In this document: positions 28,260-36,905 of the stretch, in pieces | Layout: each line of letters opens with the position of its first letter | Position numbering within the stretch: position 1 is the stretch's first letter | From: Chitinophagaceae bacterium | Lineage (GTDB): Bacteria; Bacteroidota; Bacteroidia; Chitinophagales; Chitinophagaceae | DNA: 64,000 nt | NCBI GenBank assembly: GCA_024508725.1 | Contig: JANINS010000004.1 | Span: forward strand, 1,010,163-1,074,162 | Direction: 5' to 3' | Made by a program: the position numbers and the translations under genes | Notes under the pieces: generated by a model | The model's database searches: none | What the model was told of the DNA's origin: nothing | Seen by the model: only the letters and a program-made list of their open reading frames with translations

Positions 28260-29030
28260 TTAACTCCAGGCTTCAGTTAATGTTTGCCTGAACATCTTAT
28301 TTAACTCATCGAAGGAAGGTGTATGCCTGTAATCAACCTGTTTTACATAATCAAGATAATACGCCAGCTTTTCCTCAATAAAACGGTCAATCACCTCTAT
28401 CCTATCTCCCTTGTCTAATTCTTCGCCACTCATTTTCTTTACAAGTAAAGCATCAATAGCAGCTCTTAATTCATTTTGGTCAACTTCAGCATTCAGCAAC
28501 AGTTCAAACTCCATTGGTGCCATTTCGCCGGTCTTTTCTATCCAGCAACAAGCTAGTAAAGGTCTTAGAACATAGAAGTACTTCTTTATTCTAACAACAT
28601 CCTGTTTAAAATATGCCTCCCAATTACCTCGTGCCATGTGGAGGTAATGATAAAGGCAAGACTTGGGATTGAAATATTGTTCCAAAGCATTCCTTAATGC
28701 ACCTGCAGTTGAATAAGACTCTGTATAAACGATCGGACTTCTTAACCACTCCAATAATGGCGGGTTAGATTTACGATACAACAGCAAAGCTTTCTTCAAT
28801 TCCCAGCCACTGAGATCAATATCATTGGGTAGGATGATCTCAATGTTATCCTTTTTGTCTTCTACCGAGAGATACCAGTTCAGGTCGTACACATAAATAA
28901 AGCGAACATCCCAATCACTATTCGATGATGCAAAACCCCATGCCCTGCTTCCAGACTCAACAGCATACAATATTTTGATATGATGTTGTTGTTCCAAGTT
29001 CTTTATCTCTGCAAGTATCTGGTCTCTCAT
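28260..29030 (-). CDS. RlaP/YcgL-type nucleotidyltransferase domain protein
   Basis: 256 residues. The N-terminus has the polymerase-beta-type motif: ESGSRAWGF (G27, S28) followed by SNSDWDVRF with D39 and D41, the two metal-binding aspartates. The rest matches the COG3541 (RlaP) group, predicted nucleotidyltransferases of about this length. Some relatives are encoded next to RNA ligase and repair genes; here the neighbours are miaB upstream and the sigma-54 activator downstream. The substrate is unknown. The gene is close behind miaB (2 bases), so cotranscription is likely. Confidence 0.82.
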   Translation of the reverse strand: MRDQILAEIKNLEQQHHIKILYAVESGSRAWGFASSNSDWDVRFIYVYDLNWYLSVEDKKDNIEIILPNDIDLSGWELKKALLLYRKSNPPLLEWLRSPIVYTESYSTAGALRNALEQYFNPKSCLYHYLHMARGNWEAYFKQDVVRIKKYFYVLRPLLACCWIEKTGEMAPMEFELLLNAEVDQNELRAAIDALLVKKMSGEELDKGDRIEVIDRFIEEKLAYYLDYVKQVDYRHTPSFDELNKMFRQTLTEAWS

Positions 29031-29032
29031 TA

Positions 29033-30460
29033 CTACAGTTCAATTATTTCTCCCAGCAACGTTCCTTGAGTGTTATCTTTCACATTCACCCATACATAAT
29101 CTCCTTTCTTGTAACTGAAAGTACCTTTCGGGAATACAACCATTTTATTCTGGCTGTTTCTTCCTTTCCATTCCTTATCACTTTTCTTGCTTTCTCCCTC
29201 GATCAACACTTTGTAGGTTTTACCAATGTCTTTCTGGTAGCTTTCATAAGACAGTTTGTTTTGCATCTCTACGATCTCTGCCAGTCTTCGCTTCTTTACT
29301 TCCAGCGGAACATCATCTTTATACCTTCTTTCAGCCAATGTTCCGGGTCTTTCGCTGTAATAGAACATGTAGCTGTAATCGTACTTAGAATATTCCATTG
29401 CAGATAATGTATCCTGGTGTTCCTCTTCCGTTTCTGAACAAAAACCAGCGATGATATCTGAACTGATACCGCAATCCGGCATGATCTCTTTGATCCTGTC
29501 AACTTTCGTCAGGTACCATTCTCTTGTATAAGTACGATTCATCAGTTGCAGAATACGGGTGTTGCCACTTTGTATGGGTAGATGAATGTACTTGCAGATG
29601 TTCTCGTACTTAGCCATTGTATGCAGTACTTCATCAGTAATATCCTTAGGATGAGAAGTACTGAACCTTACTCTAAGGTCCGGACTGATGAGTGCTACTT
29701 TCTCCATCAGTTTAGCGAATGTTACGATCTCGTCTTTCTGCTCATCCATCCAGTAATAACTATCTACATTCTGTCCTAACAGGGTTACTTCTTTATAACC
29801 TTTATCAAACAGATCCTGTGCTTCTGCTACGATAGAATTTGCATCCCGGCTTCTCTCTCTTCCTCTGGTAAACGGAACCACGCAGAAGCTGCACATATTG
29901 TTACAGCCTCTTGTAATAGATACAAACGCAGTTACACCATTACTGTCTAAACGCACAGGTGAAATATCGGCATACGTCTCTTCACGACTCAATAATACAT
30001 TCACGCCTTTCTGGCCAGACTCAGCCTCTTCTATCAATCCCGGTAAACTCCTGTAAGCATCCGGTCCTACAACCAAATCAACTAGTTTTTCTTCCTCAAG
30101 AAACTTCGCTTTCAATCTTTCTGCCATACAGCCTAGTACACCTACCAGCATCCCGGGTTTTGCTTTTTTCATTTTCCTGAATTCGGTGAGGCGTTTTCTT
30201 ACTGTTTGCTCTGCTTTTTCACGGATGGAGCAGGTGTTTAGTAAGATCAGGTCGGCTTCGTCACTGTTACGGGTAGCGCCAAAGCCTTCATCATTAAGGA
30301 TGGAGGCAACGATCTCACTATCGGAAAAGTTCATGGCACAGCCATAGCTTTCTATATAGAATTTCTTAGTGTATTGATTTACATCATTCTCAAAAGGGGC
30401 AAAGGCTTCACCCTGACGGGTTTCGTCGTGTACTTTATGTCCAAGGTCCAACATTTCCAT
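29033..30460 (-). CDS. miaB: tRNA-2-methylthio-N6-dimethylallyladenosine synthase MiaB
   Basis: 475 residues. All three parts of MiaB are visible. The N-terminal methylthiotransferase domain has C41, C77 and C111 (YGCAMN, NTCSIR, LGCMAE). The radical-SAM motif is GCNNMCSFC (C186, C190, C193), and the C-terminus is a TRAM domain. It methylthiolates i6A37 in tRNAs using two 4Fe-4S clusters. The protein is cytoplasmic. It is about 30 residues longer at the N-terminus than E. coli MiaB, as is common in Bacteroidota. It heads a minus-strand run with the nucleotidyltransferase gene and the sigma-54 activator gene. Confidence 0.96.
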   Translation of the reverse strand: MEMLDLGHKVHDETRQGEAFAPFENDVNQYTKKFYIESYGCAMNFSDSEIVASILNDEGFGATRNSDEADLILLNTCSIREKAEQTVRKRLTEFRKMKKAKPGMLVGVLGCMAERLKAKFLEEEKLVDLVVGPDAYRSLPGLIEEAESGQKGVNVLLSREETYADISPVRLDSNGVTAFVSITRGCNNMCSFCVVPFTRGRERSRDANSIVAEAQDLFDKGYKEVTLLGQNVDSYYWMDEQKDEIVTFAKLMEKVALISPDLRVRFSTSHPKDITDEVLHTMAKYENICKYIHLPIQSGNTRILQLMNRTYTREWYLTKVDRIKEIMPDCGISSDIIAGFCSETEEEHQDTLSAMEYSKYDYSYMFYYSERPGTLAERRYKDDVPLEVKKRRLAEIVEMQNKLSYESYQKDIGKTYKVLIEGESKKSDKEWKGRNSQNKMVVFPKGTFSYKKGDYVWVNVKDNTQGTLLGEIIEL

Positions 30461-30814
30461 CGCTCAGAAACAGATTTTAGCCAACAAAAATAACTAAAAA
30501 AGATGCAAGATGCCAGTTTGGCAGATTGTTAAGTTTCGGTTATACGAACGAGGCTGTGTCATTGTTTGTCATAGGTTGACTTCGTTTGGCTCATTCCTTC
30601 TCAATGAAGCTGCTATACCTTGTTCGGGACTTGTTCGGGACTTGTTCGAGTCTGCTTCGGGAATTCCCGAAGCCGTCCCGAAGAAGAGGCGAAGGAAAGG
30701 CGAGGAAAACCCGGCTGAGGATAAAAGCATAGATGCTGACGAAGGATGTATTGCTCAGGTACGAAGGAGGTAGTTGCATCTTAATAGACACTACTTTTAT
30801 AACTTCATTAATCA
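30461..30814. other. 354-base intergenic region with GC-rich repeats
   Basis: No convincing gene. From 30620 there are three 11-base direct repeats (TTGTTCGGGAC twice, then TTGTTCGAGTC), then a perfect 20-base palindrome at 30654-30673 (half-site GCTTCGGGAA), then GTCCCGAAG. The rest is AT-rich with no recognised site. Confidence 0.6.
30620..30682. repeat. CTTCGGGA repeat cluster with 20-base palindrome
   Basis: Direct repeats TTGTTCGGGAC at 30620-30630 and 30631-30641, TTGTTCGAGTC at 30642-30652, palindrome GCTTCGGGAA/TTCCCGAAGC at 30654-30673, then GTCCCGAAG. The composition is GC-rich against the surrounding AT-rich gap. Words of the CTTCGGGA type are common intergenic repeats in this phylum. 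Confidence 0.7.
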
Positions 30815-31432
30815 ATGTGTTATCGAAACCTGATCCTTTCTATATTTCTTGCCATGTTGATGGATTCTGGCAATAGCCAGACATTCTTAGATGTTTATAA
30901 AAAGTACATGCTAAAAAAGGCAGAGGCAATTTCTAATTCAAAGACGAAAAAGAAAATAAAACGATTTATTAAATCACAAATCGTAGAGCTTGACACCATT
31001 TTTAAGTCTTACCAGTATAAAAACAACTTTAATTTCAATACTGCTGATACATTATTCCTCATCTATTATTCACCAGCAGAATCACCGTATACAAGCGACA
31101 TAATAATTTGGTCAGGTAGAGATACAATTTCCTACAAACAAGTATTTGAAACAATCAAGCCCTTTAAATACAGAAGAACAATTACCTACGCTCCATTTAT
31201 TTCACGAGTTGAAACACCACAGGGGATGAGGGTTATTACTGAAAGAGATTCGTTAATAACATTAGTTTCAAGAAGAGACTTTGAAACAATAAATCATCTT
31301 GGTGACAATCTGGAGATAAGCGACGGAAGCTACGTGACAATTTACATTGTCTATAAAGATAAAGGCCTATATAAAATAGAATCATGTTCTCCAAAGCAGT
31401 TTATTATTAGGGACACATATAGACCCAACTAA
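30815..31432 (+). CDS. Exported hypothetical protein
   Basis: 205 residues with a hydrophobic N-terminus (NLILSIFLAMLM) that looks like a signal peptide with cleavage near SGNSQ. The rest is mixed alpha/beta with basic stretches (KTKKKIKRFIK). I recognise no family. Base composition is richer in AT than the neighbours, which hints at a less conserved or acquired gene. It is followed by the WD40-caspase gene on the same strand after 133 bases. Confidence 0.6.
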   Translation: MCYRNLILSIFLAMLMDSGNSQTFLDVYKKYMLKKAEAISNSKTKKKIKRFIKSQIVELDTIFKSYQYKNNFNFNTADTLFLIYYSPAESPYTSDIIIWSGRDTISYKQVFETIKPFKYRRTITYAPFISRVETPQGMRVITERDSLITLVSRRDFETINHLGDNLEISDGSYVTIYIVYKDKGLYKIESCSPKQFIIRDTYRPN

Positions 31433-31531
31433 CTGCTGAATATTTACTTTTATTATACAAAAGTTGTTTTTAGAATAACCCACACCAAAACTTTCACAGT
31501 TTTAAGGTATCTAACAACCTCTTGCATTGAT

Positions 31532-31539
31532 TATTTTCG
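31532..31539 (+). promoter_or_regulatory. Candidate -7 element TATTTTCG before WD40-caspase gene
   Basis: TATTTTCG is one base from TAnnTTTG and lies 26 bases before the ATG at 31566. No clear -33 partner is seen. Confidence 0.3.
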
Positions 31540-31565
31540 TTCTCTTGCAGATCCATAAATAATAC

Positions 31566-34500
31566 ATGTATTTAAAACCGGTACTCCTTTTCATATTTGT
31601 TATTGCCTGCATTAGTCTTACGGCACAGGAACCAAGAATGGTTTTACCTGTTGGCCATAGTGGCTCTGTAAACCTGGCGATCTTCTCTCCTGACGAACGA
31701 TTTGTACTTACAGGCAGCAGCGACGGATCTGCGAAACTCTGGGACAAGATCACCGGCAGACTGTTACAAACTTATTCTGCTACTTCAGGATCGGTGGTTT
31801 CAATAGATTTTAGTCCGGATGGTTCACTCATCGCAATAGGTTATGCCGACAGTGCTTTTGCTGTTTGGGAAACGATCAGCGGTAAAACCAGGTATCATTA
31901 TAACGTACCGAATAATATCACTGCCGTACAATTTAATAAAGATGCTACCCAACTCATGCTTTCGGGACAGAAAGGAGACAGTATTCGCATCATTGATGTG
32001 GCACAGGGTTACGAAACAGAAACGATTTATGCAAGAGGAGCCTACCAGGGTGTTTATTACAACCGGTCTGATACTACAGTATTCCGTTTGATCGATTATA
32101 AACTAGGTGTTTGCTGGAAAGTAAACGATTCAACTTCTGACTGTGCTTTATTAAGTGCTCGCAACTGGGATTACATTTCAGGTTTTGCCATATTGCCAAA
32201 TAGAACAGGTTATATTACCGCATCTCATGATAGTACGGTTAATATATTCAACGACACAGGTTATGTGCTGAAAAGACTGAAGCTTCCTTTCAGCATTAAA
32301 AGCCTTAGCCTTTCTGCAGATGGCAGTAAGGTGATATTTGTTTCGAGGAGTACACCTTATGCTGAGATATGGAGTTTAAAAGATACTTCCATGATCGCAT
32401 CAGCCGGAATTAATGATCCACAATATTCAAACAAAATGCATGCTGCCTTTGCACCAAGAGGTAACTATGTTTTTATGGGTCTTGAAAACAATGATGATGT
32501 ATTGCTATGCGAAATGAAAGATAGCCTTGAGGTAGTGCAACAATATTTTATAAAACACCGGGATATAGAATATGTAGTATTCTCCCGCAAGAAAGTTGAG
32601 TTGTTGTTTGGTGCAGAAGAGCCGATGCTATTATCATCAAGAGAAAACAAACCTTTAGCGCAGTACAAAGGTTTTGCCTATAATAAAAGAGCACTGCACC
32701 TCGCTTTGAATGATTCTTTAGCGATCGTAGAATCGGGCAAAACGCAGGTGGAGGTATGGGATACCGATCACCAGAAATTAATATATACCCTGGAACATGG
32801 GATAAAAAGGCTGGGTGCAATTGCAATAAGTCCGTCTACCGAACAAATGGTTACAGTAGATTACCGCACTAACGAGATCAGGCAATGGGAAACACGAACA
32901 GGTAAGCTGTTGCAAAAGATCAGTCCCGGAATTATTGATGCTGACACCCGGCAGGTGCTTCCTTATTGGGGTGTAAGAAATAAACCACCTGAGCCGGCAA
33001 AGCTGATCGACAGTATCATTCCAACGATCTATAGTTATGATAAGGTTGAATATCATCCTACAAAAAATATTGTTGCTACTTATTCTTCTGATATGGATGG
33101 TGTGGTTCTTTGGGATATGAATACCGGCAAAATGATCACCAACCTTCAAATTGGTACAGATGGTGTAACGGATGTTTCATTTAGTGCCGATGCCAAAAAC
33201 CTTGCTGCCGTTGGAAGACAAGGTGTAGCTGTTATCTTAAACCTCGAAACGAAAAAGATAACGCCGTTACCGATCAATAATTATTATACGGTTTCAAGGG
33301 TTGATATCGATCCTGCAAGTTATAAAGTGGTTACTGCAGGATATGATAGTACGATAAGAACATGGAGCATCAAAACCGGTAACATTTTCAAAGAAACCAA
33401 AGCCGATGCCTATATCTCAGATTGCAGGTTCTCTGCCAGTGGAGAAAATATACTGGCTACTTCAGGTGAATATTTGCAGGTGTATGGTGCAGCTTCTTTG
33501 AAAAGATTTGTAAACTGGAATGCGAATAATAAATCGATCAGGTCTATTCGTCCACTAACAAGTAAAGGAGACTGGTTGGTGCGGTACTGGAATGGAACAC
33601 CAACAGTTTATAACCCCGATTCCAATACCTATCGGCACCTGGTAGAATATGGCAATGCAGAGAATGTTCAGTTAACAAAAAAGAATGACCGGGTTTTTAC
33701 GCTTGAACAAAACTGGGTGAATGTATTCAAACCATCCGGAGAGTATCTCTCCAGTTATTTTTCTATTGATTCTGTTGATCACATGGCTGTTATAGCGGAT
33801 AATTATTATTTCAGCAGCCCCAATGCAGCAAAGAAAGTACATTATGTTACACCTGACCTGAAAGTTATATCGTTTGAGCAACTGGATGTGAAATACAACA
33901 GGCCTGATATGGTGTTGCAGCAGATCGGTTACCCTGATTCATCACTTATACAAAGTTACCGGAGAGCTTATGAGAAACGTATTCGCAAGTTGAATATCGA
34001 TACCACAATGTTCAGTGGTAAATATAACCTGCCAGTTGCCAATATCGAGAACAGATCAGCTATCTCTTATGAACAACAAAACGGCACATTGCAATTGGTG
34101 ATCAAAGCAAAGGATAGCACCAGTTATCTTGACCGATTGAATGTATGGGTGAATGATGTTCCGGTATGGGGTGCTAATGGCATCAGGTTACAAAACAAGA
34201 AAAGAAGAATTTTTGATACTACTGTTACGATAAGATTGTCTGCCGGTGAGAACACGATCGAAACATCTGTTACCAATAACAGAGGTGCTGAGAGTTATCG
34301 CATGCCATTGAATGTTCAGTACACACCAAAGGTGAAGCAAAAAGAGAAAGTTCATTTTATTGGTATAGGCATAGACCAGTTTGCTGATGCTTCACACAAC
34401 CTGAACTGGAGTGTGAAAGACATCAGGGATATTAGTCATAAATTAAAGAGCAGGTATAAAGACATTATCATTGATACTTTATTCAACAAAGCTGTTACAC

Positions 34501-35138
34501 GGCAGAACGTGTTAGCGCTGAAGAAAAAGCTGCAGCGTTTATCAGAAGATGATAAAGTGATCATCTCCTATTCTGGTCACGGATTATTGAGTAAAGACCT
34601 GGACTATTACCTGAGCACCTATGATGTGAATTTCACCAGGCCTGAGCAGAATGGTTTATCGTATGATGAATTGCAAAGCCTGATCGATGGCATTAAACCA
34701 AGAAAGAAACTGGTACTGATCGATGCCTGCCATAGTGGAGAAGTAGATAAAGAAGAAATAGCAAAGATCGAAGCCAATACAAAGAAACTCGATAGTATGG
34801 GTGTGAAAACGAAGAGCACCATCAAGATCACCGAGAAGAAGAAGATCGGGATGACGAATAGTTTTGAGCTGATGCAAAATCTTTTCGTGAATGTGGGCAG
34901 AGGTACAGGAGCTACCGTTATTTCAGCAGCAGGTGGTATGCAATATGCACAGGAAAGAGGCGACTTAAAGAATGGTGTGTTCACTTATAGTATATTGGAA
35001 GCTTTCAATAAAAATGCAACGCTTACCGTATCGCAGTTACGAAAGATCGTGGGGGAAAGAGTAATACAATTGACCAATGGATTGCAAAAACCTACGAGCA
35101 GGAATGAGACTAATTTTAGTGATTGGGCAGTGTGGTAA
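31566..35138 (+). CDS. Secreted WD40-repeat caspase (peptidase C14) family protein
   Basis: 1190 residues. Signal peptide MYLKPVLLFIFVIACISLTAQ. Residues ~28-720 form two WD40 propellers or one long one (for example GHSGSVNLAIFSPDERF, LTGSSDGSAKLWD, TVDYRTNEIRQWE). A beta-sandwich linker follows (~815-915), then a caspase-fold domain (~925-1190) with the dyad H1005 in SYSGHG and C1055 in IDACHSGE. Bacterial C14 proteins of the metacaspase/orthocaspase kind cut after basic residues; the target here is unknown. A propeller usually gives a binding surface for partners. The Sec signal suggests action outside the cytoplasm, unlike the classic cytoplasmic metacaspases. It is probably monocistronic. 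Confidence 0.9.
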   Translation: MYLKPVLLFIFVIACISLTAQEPRMVLPVGHSGSVNLAIFSPDERFVLTGSSDGSAKLWDKITGRLLQTYSATSGSVVSIDFSPDGSLIAIGYADSAFAVWETISGKTRYHYNVPNNITAVQFNKDATQLMLSGQKGDSIRIIDVAQGYETETIYARGAYQGVYYNRSDTTVFRLIDYKLGVCWKVNDSTSDCALLSARNWDYISGFAILPNRTGYITASHDSTVNIFNDTGYVLKRLKLPFSIKSLSLSADGSKVIFVSRSTPYAEIWSLKDTSMIASAGINDPQYSNKMHAAFAPRGNYVFMGLENNDDVLLCEMKDSLEVVQQYFIKHRDIEYVVFSRKKVELLFGAEEPMLLSSRENKPLAQYKGFAYNKRALHLALNDSLAIVESGKTQVEVWDTDHQKLIYTLEHGIKRLGAIAISPSTEQMVTVDYRTNEIRQWETRTGKLLQKISPGIIDADTRQVLPYWGVRNKPPEPAKLIDSIIPTIYSYDKVEYHPTKNIVATYSSDMDGVVLWDMNTGKMITNLQIGTDGVTDVSFSADAKNLAAVGRQGVAVILNLETKKITPLPINNYYTVSRVDIDPASYKVVTAGYDSTIRTWSIKTGNIFKETKADAYISDCRFSASGENILATSGEYLQVYGAASLKRFVNWNANNKSIRSIRPLTSKGDWLVRYWNGTPTVYNPDSNTYRHLVEYGNAENVQLTKKNDRVFTLEQNWVNVFKPSGEYLSSYFSIDSVDHMAVIADNYYFSSPNAAKKVHYVTPDLKVISFEQLDVKYNRPDMVLQQIGYPDSSLIQSYRRAYEKRIRKLNIDTTMFSGKYNLPVANIENRSAISYEQQNGTLQLVIKAKDSTSYLDRLNVWVNDVPVWGANGIRLQNKKRRIFDTTVTIRLSAGENTIETSVTNNRGAESYRMPLNVQYTPKVKQKEKVHFIGIGIDQFADASHNLNWSVKDIRDISHKLKSRYKDIIIDTLFNKAVTRQNVLALKKKLQRLSEDDKVIISYSGHGLLSKDLDYYLSTYDVNFTRPEQNGLSYDELQSLIDGIKPRKKLVLIDACHSGEVDKEEIAKIEANTKKLDSMGVKTKSTIKITEKKKIGMTNSFELMQNLFVNVGRGTGATVISAAGGMQYAQERGDLKNGVFTYSILEAFNKNATLTVSQLRKIVGERVIQLTNGLQKPTSRNETNFSDWAVW

Positions 35139-35176
35139 TATTAAATAAGAGAGTTACGTCATTGCTCAATGTAGTT

Positions 35177-35204
35177 CTGAACGTACAAGTGAGTGACACA
35201 ACGG
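35177..35204 (+). repeat. Dispersed repeat copy C (GTGACAC core)
   Basis: CTGAACG, seven variable bases (TACAAGT), then GAGTGACACAACGG. Core GTGACAC at 35193-35199. It has the same layout as copy B and also carries the GTACAAG word seen in copies E and F. Confidence 0.6.
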
Positions 35205-35287
35205 ATGTTTAATAGTAGCATTACCGCTAAGTACTATATGTTTCCAGTTTTGCAAATTCTGTATATTGACGGCCATTTTCAACAGTA

Positions 35288-35767
35288 ATGACAGATCAGA
35301 AAACTTTCCTGGTAAAACATAAAGCCACGATCCTTTACAGCATCAGCCTGGCTTTGCTGTTGGTGCTGCTGAAATGGCTGGAGCTTAAGTTCATCATCTT
35401 CGATCACTCCTTTGAGATATACGTAGGATTTATCGCCATCATTTTTACCACCCTGGGAATATGGCTGGCACTAAAACTCTCCAAACCAAAAGTACAAACG
35501 GTGGTGGTGGAGAAAGAAGTTTACATTACCCGAAACGAAAACTTTGTAGCCGACACAGCCCTTATCGCAGAAATGGAGATCAGCAAAAGAGAACTGGAAA
35601 TCCTGAACCTGATGGCACAGGGACATAGCAATGAAGAGATCGCCAAAAGTTTATTCGTTTCGGTGAGTACCATCAAAACCCATAATCAAAATCTTTTCTT
35701 TAAGCTGGATGTAAAACGAAGAACCCAGGCAGTGGAAAAAGCCAGAAGACTGAACCTGATTCCATAA
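35288..35767 (+). CDS. Membrane-anchored LuxR-type HTH regulator
   Basis: 159 residues. Two N-terminal transmembrane helices (~14-34 and ~44-65) are followed by a charged linker and a C-terminal LuxR/GerE helix-turn-helix (~96-155) with the usual blocks ISKRELEILNLMAQG, SNEEIAKSL and VSVSTIKTHNQNL. No receiver or ligand domain is present. The DNA-binding part faces the cytoplasm, so the helices either anchor it or act as the sensor. It lies 98 bases before the DUF4199 and VOC genes, a plausible target set, but this is inference. Confidence 0.88.
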   Translation: MTDQKTFLVKHKATILYSISLALLLVLLKWLELKFIIFDHSFEIYVGFIAIIFTTLGIWLALKLSKPKVQTVVVEKEVYITRNENFVADTALIAEMEISKRELEILNLMAQGHSNEEIAKSLFVSVSTIKTHNQNLFFKLDVKRRTQAVEKARRLNLIP

Positions 35768-35865
35768 AACCTCCTACTTTGGTATGAAAAACAGAAAAAT
35801 AGCCGAAAGTATGAGTGTAAAAAACAGTTCAGCAGCCAGTTTTGCCCTCATAAACTACAACTAAA

Positions 35866-36411
35866 ATGAAAAAGAACGTTCTTATTTACGGACTTATTTC
35901 CGGAGCGATCATCTCAGCTTTAATGGCCATTAATCTGGTGTTATGTACCAGCAGCGGAGATTTTGAAAGCAGCATGCTCATCGGCTATGCTTCGATGTTG
36001 ATCTCGTTTTCTATGATCTTTGTGGGTATTAAAAATTATCGTGATAAGTACAATGGCGGTGTGATCAATTTCGGTAAAGCCTTTAAAGTGGGATTTTACA
36101 TCACATTAATTTCTTCTACCATCTATGTATTGATCTGGCTGATAGAAGAGCATTTCTTCTTCCCCGACTTCATGGACAAGTACACTGCCCATGAAATAAG
36201 CAAATTGCAGTCAAGCGGTATCAGTGCTACAGAATTAGCCAGCGAAACAAAAAAGCTGGAGCAGGCAAAAGAATGGTATAGCAATCCCTTGCTGAAAATA
36301 TTGATGACCTATGTTGAGATATTACCTGTAGGTGTGATCGTTTCACTGATCTGTGCATTAATATTGAAAAGAAAAACTAATAAATCGCAAAACAACTTAA
36401 TTACAGCATAA
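35866..36411 (+). CDS. DUF4199 family membrane protein
   Basis: 181 residues with four predicted transmembrane segments (~6-26, ~35-54, ~72-92, ~148-170) and a polar region between the third and fourth. The first part (GLISGAIISALMAINLV) and the pattern FGKAFKVGFYITLISS are typical of DUF4199, a Bacteroidota inner-membrane family of unknown function. The stop codon directly abuts the start of the VOC gene (36411/36412), so the two are translated from one transcript. Confidence 0.82.
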   Translation: MKKNVLIYGLISGAIISALMAINLVLCTSSGDFESSMLIGYASMLISFSMIFVGIKNYRDKYNGGVINFGKAFKVGFYITLISSTIYVLIWLIEEHFFFPDFMDKYTAHEISKLQSSGISATELASETKKLEQAKEWYSNPLLKILMTYVEILPVGVIVSLICALILKRKTNKSQNNLITA

Positions 36412-36786
36412 ATGAAAAGAGTAACAGGTATTGGTGGCATATTATTTAAATGCAAAGACCCGAAAGCTTTAAGAGAATGGTACAAAAAGCATCTTGGTTT
36501 GGATACAAATGATTATGGAGCAAGCTTTGAGTGGGCTGCAATGGCAGAATCCAATGCAAAAGGATTGGTACAATGGAGTCCGTTTGCTGAAACAACGAAA
36601 TACTTTGAGCCTTCAACAAGAGAATTTATGATCAACTATACCGTGGCTGATCTTGAAGCACTGGTTACAGAACTGAAGAAAGAAGGTGTTACCATACTGG
36701 ATGAGATTGCCAGTTATGATTACGGAAAGTTTGTTCATATCCAGGATCCTGAAGGTAATAAGATTGAGCTGTGGGAGCCGATGTAG
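36412..36786 (+). CDS. VOC family (glyoxalase/bleomycin-resistance) protein
   Basis: 124 residues, one VOC domain made of two beta-alpha-beta-beta-beta modules. The start GGILFKCKDPKALREWY and the end DPEGNKIELWEP with the C-terminal metal-type glutamate are typical. VOC proteins include metal-dependent lyases, dioxygenases and binding proteins; the substrate cannot be read from the sequence. It is in an operon with DUF4199, downstream of the membrane-bound LuxR gene. Confidence 0.87.
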   Translation: MKRVTGIGGILFKCKDPKALREWYKKHLGLDTNDYGASFEWAAMAESNAKGLVQWSPFAETTKYFEPSTREFMINYTVADLEALVTELKKEGVTILDEIASYDYGKFVHIQDPEGNKIELWEPM

Positions 36787-36872
36787 GTGAATGTTTATTT
36801 CGGGAAAAAGTTTGAAGATTTGTCGACATCCCATCTTAACATTCCCTCAACCTTCCTTCGCTTTCACTTCTA

Positions 36873-36880
36873 TATTTTTG
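36873..36880 (+). promoter_or_regulatory. Candidate -7 promoter element TATTTTTG
   Basis: TATTTTTG fits TAnnTTTG exactly and is followed by C. It lies 25 bases before the ATG of the DUF3078 gene, a typical distance. No clear -33 TTTG is seen. Confidence 0.45.
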
Positions 36881-36905
36881 CAGCAACAACCTATCAAAAG
36901 CTATT

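Noticed and set aside
30510-30773. 87-codon reading frame in the miaB upstream gap
   Set aside because: It is made largely of the GC-rich repeat cluster and has no protein-like pattern.
30815-35138. Defence island around the caspase gene
   Set aside because: The WD40-caspase has a signal peptide and its neighbours are not nucleases, toxins or phage-sensing genes; nothing else supports a defence role.
35784-35864. 26-codon reading frame directly before the DUF4199 gene, stop one base before its ATG
   Set aside because: The position is suggestive of a leader peptide, but a frame this short arises easily by chance and no attenuation-type structure or codon run is visible.
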